From Candidatus Avimuribaculum pullicola (GTDB lineage Bacteria > Bacteroidota > Bacteroidia > Bacteroidales > Muribaculaceae), in assembly GCA_018716295.1 (NCBI GenBank), contig DVKC01000028.1, forward strand, positions 1-64,000: a stretch of 64,000 nucleotides of DNA. Reading direction: 5' to 3'. This document shows positions 45,024 to 53,165 of this stretch, in pieces. The position numbers were made by a program, and so were the translations under genes. The notes beneath the pieces were generated by a model. That model was not told the origin of the DNA, did no database searches, and saw nothing but the letters and a program-made list of their open reading frames with translations. Position 1 is the stretch's first letter. Each line of letters starts with the position of its first letter.

Positions 45024-46192
45024 GCCACATCACCTCCTTTCTTGAATAGCATAGCGGCATTACACCCACCGAACCCCGACAACATCTTTACAAATGCCTG
45101 CTTGTCGGTTATCCGATTTTCACACGACACCTGCACGTATGCCGAAACTCCCAATGAGGCAAAACCCAAAGTGCCTGGTACAATATGATCGTCAACAGCG
45201 AGCATCGACATAATGGTTTCAAGCACCCCCGCAGCACCCAATGTATGCCCGAAGTAACCTTTTAACCCTGTTACAGGCACTTGCAACAATCCAGCCCGCT
45301 GCAAAGCTATCGACTCCATTTCGTCGTTATACACCGTGGCCGTACCATGCACATTCACAAATGCCAACCCACTGCTGTCCACCCCATCTACGACAGCCGA
45401 CAAAGCCCTGTAGCACCCTTCACCAGTGCGAGATGGCCCCGATATATGGTTGGCATCGTTGCGAATTGCACCACGACACGCAACCCAGCCGCCTCTCGAC
45501 GACCGATGACGGGAATAAACGACAGTCGCAGCAGCTTCGCCAAGGTTCAATCCATCTCTTGACATGTCAAAAGGGCGGCACAACTGCGAAGAAACAGCTT
45601 TGAACGACTGGAAGCCCGAGATTATAAACGGCGACAAAACATCGCAACCGGCAACCACGGCATAATCATAGTCGCCACACTGCAAGCAACGCATGGCTGC
45701 AATCTGTGCACATAGTCCCGATGTGCAAGCATTTGACACGACGAGCGGATTATTGGGATTATTGAAATACCGTGCAACTTGTTTTGCGGCTGTTGCAAGG
45801 AACACCCGTTCACGAGGAATAGAATTGGAAGCATTCCTGTCGAGCAATTCCACATTTCCCTTAGTGGTCGATATGATAAAAATTACCCGTGGCGACGATA
45901 AATCGATTTCACTATCGGCTACAGCTTGACTAATCGACAAAATCAGCATCTTTTCAAACCGAGTATAATCATTCCTCGACAAGCCGATAAATGCACACGC
46001 ATCATCAAGCATACTTCCATCAACGACAGCCAATGGCAAAGGCCCTTGCAACGCGCCGAAACTGCCATGCACACGCACAGCTGTTCGACCGTCTTTGACC
46101 GCCTCATAATTATCAGCCGATGTTAACCCCAACGGTGAAACTACATTATGGGCTACTATTGCTGCTATTGAACTTTCCATCGCTGTTTCCAT
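45020..46192 (-). CDS. Beta-ketoacyl-ACP synthase
   Basis: An intact 390-residue ketosynthase. Cys156 is in VVSNACTSGLCAQIAAM, His282 in FVNVHGTATVYND and Lys311/His316 in TGLKGYFGHTLGAAGVLE. It overlaps the half-size ketosynthase downstream and, at its own start, the thioesterase upstream by 28 bases; MESSIAAIVAHN four codons in is the alternative start and reduces that overlap. With two other intact ketosynthases it provides extension or priming steps. Confidence 0.9.
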   Translation of the reverse strand: METAMESSIAAIVAHNVVSPLGLTSADNYEAVKDGRTAVRVHGSFGALQGPLPLAVVDGSMLDDACAFIGLSRNDYTRFEKMLILSISQAVADSEIDLSSPRVIFIISTTKGNVELLDRNASNSIPRERVFLATAAKQVARYFNNPNNPLVVSNACTSGLCAQIAAMRCLQCGDYDYAVVAGCDVLSPFIISGFQSFKAVSSQLCRPFDMSRDGLNLGEAAATVVYSRHRSSRGGWVACRGAIRNDANHISGPSRTGEGCYRALSAVVDGVDSSGLAFVNVHGTATVYNDEMESIALQRAGLLQVPVTGLKGYFGHTLGAAGVLETIMSMLAVDDHIVPGTLGFASLGVSAYVQVSCENRITDKQAFVKMLSGFGGCNAAMLFKKGGDVA

Positions 46193-46611
46193 TGTTCGTA
46201 AAACTCAGGATTAGTCCACACAAGGTTATAATTCTTGTCAAGAAACACCTGCACCGAATGCCCTGTAGCCAACAGCGAACCATCGGCACTGTCGTGTATC
46301 TCATAATCAAATATGATTTTCGCCGCTGGCGTCGCACGATAATACACGGTTATCTGCGGCTTCATTCCATACACAATCGGACGCTTATACTGGAACGACA
46401 AGTCAACAAGCGGAGCATAATACCCGTTACCGAATATATCTAAATATCCAAGCCCATACTTTTGTCCGAAAGCTTCACGAGCATCTTCAAAATACAGGGC
46501 GTATGAACCGTGCCAAACAATGTTCATGGAATCAACCTCGCTAAAGCGCACTTCGAGCATCTTAGTAGCTGATAATATGTTTGTACATTCTTCTGCCATC
46601 ACATCATTCAC
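46165..46611 (-). CDS. 4-hydroxybenzoyl-CoA-type thioesterase
   Basis: A 148-residue hotdog thioesterase. The motif VRFSEVDSMNIVWHGSYALY near residue 21 has the catalytic Asp, and YFEDAREAFGQ follows as in the 4HBT family. It may release the finished polyene acid or clear stalled thioesters from the ACPs. The alternative start MAEECTN lies four codons in and would remove the 8-base overlap with the upstream hotdog gene. Confidence 0.85.
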   Translation of the reverse strand: MNDVMAEECTNILSATKMLEVRFSEVDSMNIVWHGSYALYFEDAREAFGQKYGLGYLDIFGNGYYAPLVDLSFQYKRPIVYGMKPQITVYYRATPAAKIIFDYEIHDSADGSLLATGHSVQVFLDKNYNLVWTNPEFYEQWKQRWKVQ

Positions 46612-47047
46612 TTATTTCGCTGTCACTAAGTGCTATTTTCATTTCGGCCGTAGCTATTGCCACACCATCGCACATTACGGTGGCATCGGCAAGCGTCATT
46701 CCAAATACTTCGTCCTTTACGCTCACCACAGTGTGCAGCATTTCGCCCACACGAGGAAGTCGCGTTATAGCCATATTCCTGATTGCTCCGATAAATCCTA
46801 TTTTAATACGCTTGCGATTGATATAATTGATATAACCCAGTCGTGCAGCACACGTCTGAGCCATATTCTCAATCAACCCCATCGGGGCAAGATGCCCATC
46901 CTCGACCATGATACAACTGCCATCGACAGTAAACACGGTTTCGGTCTTTTCATTGTCGAAATGCCACAAACTGTCAACCACGACAAATGGCGGACGTTGC
47001 GGCAACAACTCCGACATAGGTATGCTGGATATTTCCTTTTCTTCCAT
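46604..47047 (-). CDS. Hotdog 3-hydroxyacyl-ACP dehydratase, aryl-polyene type
   Basis: A 147-residue hotdog protein distinct from the FabZ-like one downstream. It has the aryl-polyene dehydratase pattern LLPQRPPFVVVDSLWHF near the N-terminus and EDGHLAPMGLIENMAQTCAA with His and Glu near residues 51 and 59. Known homologues act with a partner dehydratase on ACP-bound beta-hydroxy intermediates. It ends inside the thioesterase start region and begins 3 bases after the acyltransferase gene. Confidence 0.8.
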   Translation of the reverse strand: MEEKEISSIPMSELLPQRPPFVVVDSLWHFDNEKTETVFTVDGSCIMVEDGHLAPMGLIENMAQTCAARLGYINYINRKRIKIGFIGAIRNMAITRLPRVGEMLHTVVSVKDEVFGMTLADATVMCDGVAIATAEMKIALSDSEISE

Positions 47048-47050
47048 TAT

Positions 47051-47944
47051 TCAATGCGACCAAAAGTCGTAATAATTAAACCACTGTGTGGGATATTGCC
47101 TTACTATCGCCTCAAGTTCACTGGCAAAGGATTTGGCGGCAGCCTCGATACGTTCCTTGCGTGAAAGGGCTGCATCGGCATCAATTTTCCTTACATAGAT
47201 TTTATAACCCATTGTGGAAATTTTCATCACAAATACAGCCAAAAGTGGTACATCGCGCTGGATAGCCATGGCAAATGGCCCCATTGGAAAACGCGCGACA
47301 TCGCCGAAGAAATCACATTCGACATATCGTGGAGAACCAAATATCCTGTCGCCAGGTACACTCACAATCTCTCCATCGCCAAGTGCCTGGTTCAAAGCGA
47401 ATATATGCGACATGTCGTTGCCGACGAGTATCATACGCATATTGTTGGGAGCAAACATCGCTGCGCGGTTACGCATAACGGTTGCCGTTTCGCCAGCATA
47501 GACAACTGCATTGAACCGCTTATCGTGCGAAACAAGCGAATAGCCAGCCATCTCATAATTGCCAACGTGGGAACTTAGTTGTACAAATCCCGATGGTTGC
47601 TTGGCAAGGTGGTCAAACAACTCGCCACCTTCGATAATAAATTTGAAACGCTTCCTGGCATATACGGCAAAACGATCAAGAATGACTTGTCCAAACTTCA
47701 AATGGTTCTTGAACACATTCCAAAACGATTTTACTCTGCCATATCCAAAACGTTTCCTGAAAAATCGGTACATTGCAAGGTATTCCTTATGATTTCGCAA
47801 CATATAGAACGGCACCACCCACCCCATCATAAAATACATGATGCGAATGTCGGTCACCTTGAATATCTTTATCAGCGTGCGTTGCATCCATGGTTGCCCA
47901 TCGGTACGCCCGCTCCATTGTTCATGCCCTATATGCTTGTCCAC
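47051..47944 (-). CDS. LpxL/HtrB-like lipid acyltransferase
   Basis: A 297-residue membrane-associated acyltransferase. The HxxxxE motif of the lipid A late-acyltransferase family is QLSSHVGNYEMAGYS near residue 125, and VPGDRIFGSPRYVECDFFG and RFPMGPFAMAIQ follow. A hydrophobic stretch (IRIMYFMMGWVVPFYML) precedes the catalytic part. In aryl-polyene operons such an enzyme is thought to attach an acyl or polyenoyl chain to a lipid acceptor. It is the third acyltransferase type in this operon. Confidence 0.83.
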   Translation of the reverse strand: MDKHIGHEQWSGRTDGQPWMQRTLIKIFKVTDIRIMYFMMGWVVPFYMLRNHKEYLAMYRFFRKRFGYGRVKSFWNVFKNHLKFGQVILDRFAVYARKRFKFIIEGGELFDHLAKQPSGFVQLSSHVGNYEMAGYSLVSHDKRFNAVVYAGETATVMRNRAAMFAPNNMRMILVGNDMSHIFALNQALGDGEIVSVPGDRIFGSPRYVECDFFGDVARFPMGPFAMAIQRDVPLLAVFVMKISTMGYKIYVRKIDADAALSRKERIEAAAKSFASELEAIVRQYPTQWFNYYDFWSH

Positions 47945-47987
47945 AAAAAATACCTCTACCTATTCACGGTTTATATAAACCTATGGG

Positions 47988-48236
47988 TCACTTCTTGTTG
48001 ACCTTTGATTCTATGTAGTCGCAAAATTGGCTCAACGTGGTAACACCAGCCATCTCTTCGGGCTGAATCTTGAACCCAAATATTTTCTCGACCATCACCA
48101 CGATATCAACGAAGTCAAGGCTTTCAATACCCATGTCTTCCTTCAATTTTGCATCAGGCGAGATCTTGTCTTCATCTATTTCGAGATCTTCGATCAAGAA
48201 AGTTTTTACTTTTTCTTCAATTTCTTTTCTATCCAT
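47988..48236 (-). CDS. Acyl carrier protein (first in operon)
   Basis: An 82-residue ACP, starting MDRKEIEEKVKTFLIEDLEI. The phosphopantetheine Ser39 is in KEDMGIESLDFVDIVVM. It differs clearly from the other ACP in charge and around the serine (MGIES against LGLDS), so the two probably have different partners. The gap to the acyltransferase gene, 43 bases, is the largest in the operon. Confidence 0.92.
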   Translation of the reverse strand: MDRKEIEEKVKTFLIEDLEIDEDKISPDAKLKEDMGIESLDFVDIVVMVEKIFGFKIQPEEMAGVTTLSQFCDYIESKVNKK

Positions 48237-48251
48237 ATTTAATCTATTTTA

Positions 48252-49352
48252 TTAATCTTTTAATTTACAAACTATTATACTATGTCCCATTCCCAAATGG
48301 TCATGAATTTCTTCCACTGCAAGACCTGCACGGTCTATCAGCCTTTCCATGTCGGCCGAGTGGTACATCTTGCTATTGCCGTTAGCCATTGCCGTGAAAT
48401 AAACGCTTGTCAATGTCAGGCACAAAGTAGCCGACTCATAACGTTGCCGATCCCACAATGTTTCCATGATATACAGGCGTGTATCGGCATTCATTATGAC
48501 TGCCGCACGGCTCAAGATACTCACTATGTCTTCTTCGCCGAAACAGTCGAGGAACTGGCTCATCCATATTGCATCGTAATGCACACTGGCAGGAAACGCG
48601 GCATTGCGATCGAGCAAGTTTGTGCCATATCCGTCAATGCGTTCTGCCCCTGGTTTGCCAGCAGTCTGTGCCCGCATCATTTCAAGCTGTTGGGGCAAGT
48701 CCATTACCGTAACACGCACATTGGCATCATAGCCCACACAGCACAACGCCCATCGTCCGGTGTTGCCGCCCACATCGAGCAACCGACGAGGATTGCGGCT
48801 AAAAACAATGGGCAATGCTTGTTCAAATGCGCCATCGGAATAAAAATGGTCAAACGCAAACCAGCTTTTCTGTACTTGCTGCGGCAATTGCGACAATCCT
48901 TCATAGATTGTAGGCCAATTGCCAAAGTGTTCAAGCCCAGCCGGACGTCCTTCCAGCAATGCCTCTTCAAGATGGAACATCCCCTCATAATTCACGTCAT
49001 GGTTGAAATCCATGTCCACCCTTATAGCTGTATCGGTGAGTAAGAACCACCCAGTCTTAGACAAGCCATATCGTTCGGTAACAGGTTCAACCAATACAGT
49101 ACCTATCGACAACGATGCTTCCAAAAGCACTTTTGCAGCATAGTCGGTCAATCCTGCCTTGCGAGCAATCTCTTCAACTGTCATTCCCTCATTGCTGTCG
49201 CGAAGCATGGCAAGAATACCAAACTTCACCATCAAACGCGACACCTGAAACACAATCGGTCCGAATGCGATATATTCGGCCAAGCGTTGAGCCTCGCCAG
49301 CTTTCATGTGTTCTTGGGTATAAGCCCGATGTATATTTGGGAACAAGTTCAT
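48252..49352 (-). CDS. SAM-dependent methyltransferase with N-terminal dimerisation domain
   Basis: A 366-residue class I methyltransferase of the O-methyltransferase type. The N-terminal winged-helix part is EEIARKAGLTDYAAKVLLEA near residue 58. Motif I is LLDVGGNTGRWALCC near residue 175, followed by VTVMDLPQQLEMM and the acidic FLDCFGEEDIVSIL block; YIMETLWDRQ follows. Aryl polyenes carry ring methyl or methoxy groups, and this enzyme is the likely source. Whether it methylates O or C cannot be told. Confidence 0.85.
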   Translation of the reverse strand: MNLFPNIHRAYTQEHMKAGEAQRLAEYIAFGPIVFQVSRLMVKFGILAMLRDSNEGMTVEEIARKAGLTDYAAKVLLEASLSIGTVLVEPVTERYGLSKTGWFLLTDTAIRVDMDFNHDVNYEGMFHLEEALLEGRPAGLEHFGNWPTIYEGLSQLPQQVQKSWFAFDHFYSDGAFEQALPIVFSRNPRRLLDVGGNTGRWALCCVGYDANVRVTVMDLPQQLEMMRAQTAGKPGAERIDGYGTNLLDRNAAFPASVHYDAIWMSQFLDCFGEEDIVSILSRAAVIMNADTRLYIMETLWDRQRYESATLCLTLTSVYFTAMANGNSKMYHSADMERLIDRAGLAVEEIHDHLGMGHSIIVCKLKD

Positions 49353-49370
49353 AATTCCTGCATTTTTCTC

Positions 49371-50591
49371 TTATATTTTTTGAATGACCAGTGCACTGTT
49401 GGTACCACCAAAACCAAACGAATTAGACAAAACCACATTTAGTTCCACATCGACAGTTTTAGGTGCTATATTGATTTTTTCGGAATATTCGTCGGGATTC
49501 TCAAAGTTGATATTGGGTGCTACAAAATTATTCCTCAACATCAACACCGAATATACTATTTCGCTTGCTCCAGCCATCCAGCATTCATGTCCCGTCATCG
49601 ACTTTGTAGAACTAATCAGAGCATGTTGTCCGCGAAACACACGGTCAAGTGCCATTGCTTCATACATGTCGCCCTGGCGGGTTGACGTGGCATGGGCATT
49701 GATGTAATCTACATCCTTGGCGGCAATGCCAGCATCGGCCAATGCCCTCATGATAGCTGTCACCGACCCGTCATCATTCGGCTGCGAAATTCCTCCACCA
49801 TTTGATGAAAAACCATATCCTGTGACCTCGGCCAAAATGTTGGCACCACGAGCTACAGCATGATCATAATCTTCGAGCACCACGGCAGCCGCACCACCGC
49901 TCGGTACAAGCCCATCACGGTCGCGGTCAAATGGGCGCGAAGCCTTGGCAGGGTCGTCCATACGAACCGAGAATGCCGCCAAAGCATCAAAAGTAGCCAT
50001 TGAGTAGTAATTGGTTTCTTGTGCACCGCCGCATATAATCATATCTTGCAATCCCTGCTTTATAAACATGTATCCCAGCCCTATCGAATGTGAACCGCTG
50101 GCACAAGCCGCACTTACCGAGAAGTTCACTCCTCGCAAGTGAAATATGGTGCTCATGTTCATGTTCACAGTGGAATTCATCGACTGGAATATCAGCCCTG
50201 ACCCGAGCAGTGCCGAATCGTGCTTTTCGTCCATGATTTTGGCCGCTTCTATCACAGGTTTGGCCGATGAATCGTTACCAAAAATCACGCCCACCTCATT
50301 ATTGAGCAAATAATCATCGTCAACACCAGCCATTGCAAACGCTTCCTTGCTTGCCATGTAGGCATATTCGGCCTCTTCCGACAATCCTACACGTAAACGG
50401 CGTTCAATGACACCTTTTAACTTCGGCCTCTCAACGATACCAGTCAATGCCGACCGATAACCATATTGAATTCGTTCTTGTTCAATACCGATGCCCGAAC
50501 GTCCTTCATATAACGATTGCCGCACTTCATCTACATTCTTTCCCAAGCACGACCATATACCAATACCAGTAATAACTACCCGTTTAGCCAT
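49371..50591 (-). CDS. Beta-ketoacyl-ACP synthase (FabF-like)
   Basis: An intact 406-residue ketosynthase, the most upstream in the operon. Cys163 is in FSVSAACASGSHSIGLG, His300 in YINAHATSTRQGD and Lys330/His335 in SSTKSMTGHECWMAGASE. It directly follows the FabG-like reductase by 12 bases, an arrangement found in many aryl-polyene clusters, where this third ketosynthase may act in initiation or termination rather than main elongation. The split of duties among the three is unresolved here. Confidence 0.92.
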   Translation of the reverse strand: MAKRVVITGIGIWSCLGKNVDEVRQSLYEGRSGIGIEQERIQYGYRSALTGIVERPKLKGVIERRLRVGLSEEAEYAYMASKEAFAMAGVDDDYLLNNEVGVIFGNDSSAKPVIEAAKIMDEKHDSALLGSGLIFQSMNSTVNMNMSTIFHLRGVNFSVSAACASGSHSIGLGYMFIKQGLQDMIICGGAQETNYYSMATFDALAAFSVRMDDPAKASRPFDRDRDGLVPSGGAAAVVLEDYDHAVARGANILAEVTGYGFSSNGGGISQPNDDGSVTAIMRALADAGIAAKDVDYINAHATSTRQGDMYEAMALDRVFRGQHALISSTKSMTGHECWMAGASEIVYSVLMLRNNFVAPNINFENPDEYSEKINIAPKTVDVELNVVLSNSFGFGGTNSALVIQKI

Positions 50592-50603
50592 TATTGTAAT
50601 AAT

Positions 50604-51341
50604 TTAAGTGTAAAGACCTCCATTTATAGAAATCACTTCGCCAGTAATGTAAGCTGCTTTGTCCGATGCAAGGAATGCAACTGCTGCCGCCACTTCCTCG
50701 GGCTTGCCAAAGCGATTGGCAGGAATCATCTTCTTCAACGATGCTTCGTCCAAGTCCTTTGTCATGTCCGATGTTATAAACCCTGGAGCTACGGCATTCA
50801 CCGTCACGCGGCGTGGGGCGACTTCCTGCGCAAGGGCCTTTGTCGCACCTATAAGCGCGGCCTTGGCTGCCGAATAATTGCATTGTCCCGGCAAACCTTT
50901 AAGCCCCGAAAGCGAAGCTACATTCACAATGCGCCCATACCTATGCGTGAGCATACCCTTGAGCAACCGACGTGTAATGTAAAAAAAGCCATTAAGCGTA
51001 GTGTCAAGCACATCATGCCACTGGCTGTCCTGCATGAATATAAGCAGATTGTCCTGCCTTATGCCGGCATTGTTGACAAGTACCTCCACGAAACAATCGG
51101 GATGCGTTTCCTCCCATTGCCCGAGTGCTGCATCAATGGCATTGGCATCCGACACATCACATTGCATCAATTCGCCTTTGCCATCCTGTTCGGTTATCAT
51201 TTTCAATGTTTCATTGGCAGCTGCGGCATTGTCACGGAAATTAACAATCACGCAATATCCCATTTGCGACAATTCCAAGCAAATGGCTCTCCCGATACCA
51301 CGGGAACCGCCAGTAACCAGTGCATATTTCTTATTTTCCAT
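50604..51341 (-). CDS. 3-oxoacyl-ACP reductase (FabG-like)
   Basis: A 245-residue short-chain dehydrogenase. Cofactor motif ALVTGGSRGIGRAICLEL at residues 7-24, NNAGIRQDNLL, and the catalytic Tyr/Lys in GQCNYSAAKAALIGATKALA near residue 152; it ends with GEVISINGGLYT, standard for FabG. It reduces the beta-keto group after each condensation with NADPH. It is the second gene of the operon, 14 bases after the ammonia-lyase. Confidence 0.93.
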   Translation of the reverse strand: MENKKYALVTGGSRGIGRAICLELSQMGYCVIVNFRDNAAAANETLKMITEQDGKGELMQCDVSDANAIDAALGQWEETHPDCFVEVLVNNAGIRQDNLLIFMQDSQWHDVLDTTLNGFFYITRRLLKGMLTHRYGRIVNVASLSGLKGLPGQCNYSAAKAALIGATKALAQEVAPRRVTVNAVAPGFITSDMTKDLDEASLKKMIPANRFGKPEEVAAAVAFLASDKAAYITGEVISINGGLYT

Positions 51342-51355
51342 ACAATTAAATTCTT

Positions 51356-52876
51356 TTATATCGACACTTGTGATTGCCTCAGATACGCCTCGACTGCTGC
51401 AATCTCTTTATAATACGGCCTGTCGGCGACTATCGTTGGCGAAATGTGCCGTATATCGTTATATATAGCCTGTGTAACAGGCGACAACTTGTCAACTATC
51501 CCCAAGCAATCCACAGCCTGGGCCAATGCCATGAATTGTATTGCCATAACCTGATACACATTGTCTATAACACGCTTGCACAGCAAAGCCGAGTTTGTAC
51601 CCATGCTCACTATGTCTTGATTGTCATTGTTGTTTGGAATGCTATGCACATAGTTTGGCATCGAAAGTGTCTGGCACTCTGCCGTGGTAGATGTCGCTGT
51701 GAACTGGCAGGCCTGCATACCATAATTCAACCCTAACGTACCCAAGTTAAGGAACGGTGGCAAAATACCATTGATACGGTCGTGAAACAGGTAGTTAAGT
51801 TGCCGTTCGGCCGTCATGGCAACTCGCGTCATGGCTATTTTCACCTTGTCTTGCTCAAGCGACACATAATCTCCATGGAAATTACCGCCATGATATACAT
51901 TCCCCGACACAGGGTCAACTATAGGATTGTCGCTCGCCGAGTTTACCTCATCGACCAGCACCTGCCGGGCATTGGCAAGTGTGTCATACACTGGGCCGAG
52001 TATTTGCGGAGCACAACGCAACGAATAATATGCTTGAACTTTGTGTTCAAACACCTTGTCATCGCTGTGCCCGTTATCATACAGTTCATGTTCGCGCTTT
52101 TGCAAGCAACGGCTTCCCTCGGCTATTCGCCTCATTTTGGCAGCAATCACCTGTTGCCCACGATGATGCCGGCAATCATTCAATGCCGGAGCCATCAAGT
52201 CGTCAAACGATGCTGCAATCTCATTCATCCACACAGCAGCAATCGTAGCCCAGCATAGAAGTTGCTCAGCTGCAATCTGGTTGACAAGTCCTACGCCAGT
52301 CATCACCGATGTACCATTGGTCATTGACAACCCTTCGCGTATGTATATCTTCATTGGTTCAAGCCCCACCTCGGCAAGTACCGTTCCAGCATCACGCCAC
52401 ACGCCATTGTAATGCACCTGCCCCTCACCTATCATAGCCAACGCTATATGTGCAAGTTGCACGAGGTCGCCACTTGCTCCCACGCTGCCATGTTGCGGGA
52501 TAAACGGGTATATGCCACGGTTTATGAAATCTATCAGCAACGCCACAGTATCGGGATGTACACCCGACTTGCACTGCAACAAAGTTCCCAGGCGGGCAAG
52601 CATGGCCGCCTTGACGCACATATCGTCAAGTGGCTCTCCTGCTCCTGTCGAATGGCTTCTGATTATGTTATATTGCAAGTCCGACAAATATTGGTCGTCA
52701 ACACGCCATTGCGCCATGGGGCCAAACCCAGTGTTTATGCCATATATGACTTTATCGGCAGCAAACTTTTTCAAGAAAACATAACACTCGCCTATCTCGT
52801 CCATTGGTAGGCGAGATTTGTCGAGCTTCACGTTTTCGGTCAATATAGCTTTAATTTCATTCCAAGACAATGTCAT
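51356..52876 (-). CDS. Tyrosine ammonia-lyase-like MIO enzyme, first gene of the aryl-polyene operon
   Basis: A 506-residue aromatic amino acid lyase. The MIO prosthetic group forms from Ala134-Ser135-Gly136 in HGSVGASGDLVQLAHIAL. The region KVIYGINTGFGPMAQ and LQYNIIRSHSTGAGEPL, with the adjoining NGTSVMTGVGLVN, matches from memory the flexirubin-cluster tyrosine ammonia-lyase of Flavobacterium johnsoniae more than histidine lyases, so the product should be p-coumarate. The ATG giving MTLSWNEIKAIL is chosen; the frame extends 13 codons to a TTG, but 506 residues fit the homologue. It opens the operon and would supply the aryl starter. Confidence 0.88.
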   Translation of the reverse strand: MTLSWNEIKAILTENVKLDKSRLPMDEIGECYVFLKKFAADKVIYGINTGFGPMAQWRVDDQYLSDLQYNIIRSHSTGAGEPLDDMCVKAAMLARLGTLLQCKSGVHPDTVALLIDFINRGIYPFIPQHGSVGASGDLVQLAHIALAMIGEGQVHYNGVWRDAGTVLAEVGLEPMKIYIREGLSMTNGTSVMTGVGLVNQIAAEQLLCWATIAAVWMNEIAASFDDLMAPALNDCRHHRGQQVIAAKMRRIAEGSRCLQKREHELYDNGHSDDKVFEHKVQAYYSLRCAPQILGPVYDTLANARQVLVDEVNSASDNPIVDPVSGNVYHGGNFHGDYVSLEQDKVKIAMTRVAMTAERQLNYLFHDRINGILPPFLNLGTLGLNYGMQACQFTATSTTAECQTLSMPNYVHSIPNNNDNQDIVSMGTNSALLCKRVIDNVYQVMAIQFMALAQAVDCLGIVDKLSPVTQAIYNDIRHISPTIVADRPYYKEIAAVEAYLRQSQVSI

Positions 52877-53014
52877 AGTATCGTTAACGGCTTTTAAAGG
52901 AAGCCCTTTATTCAAAAACAGTGCAAGGTCAACAAAAAAAGAAAAACAATATGATTTATTTTTCTCTCCAGTCGTACACCCCCTGCTTACCGTAAGGCTG
53001 TGTGTTTACGAGCG

Positions 53015-53022
53015 CAAATATA
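53015..53022 (-). promoter_or_regulatory. -7 box of the aryl-polyene operon
   Basis: Minus-strand TATATTTG is an exact -7 match in the divergent gap before the ammonia-lyase. No -33 TTTG stands at the right spacing, which may mean an activator is needed. The inferred leader is about 130 bases. Confidence 0.45.
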
Positions 53023-53129
53023 TGTAAAATTTCGCACATTTTACCCGAAGCGTTCACCGTTTTTATACACGTTTTTTCATCACGTCACAATTTCGACTTT
53101 ATCTATAGTTATTTTCTTAAAATATGGCT

Positions 53130-53137
53130 AATTTTGC
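53130..53137 (+). promoter_or_regulatory. -7 box of the twin-NBD ABC gene
   Basis: TAATTTTG, exact consensus, 28 bases ahead of the start codon. Confidence 0.5.
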
Positions 53138-53165
53138 CACAATTTGAATATTATTCAGCAAAAGC

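Noticed and set aside
44409-46192. A single ketosynthase broken by a frameshift
   Set aside because: The 390-residue ketosynthase is complete with all catalytic residues, and the 204-residue protein is a separate coupled frame with its own start and stop.
29219-52876. Canonical flexirubin cluster including dialkylresorcinol synthesis
   Set aside because: No DarA or DarB-like gene was found on either strand within the operon or its flanks.
52877-52915. Upstream TTG start for the ammonia-lyase
   Set aside because: The ATG gives 506 residues, matching the flexirubin-type homologue, and TTG starts are uncommon here.
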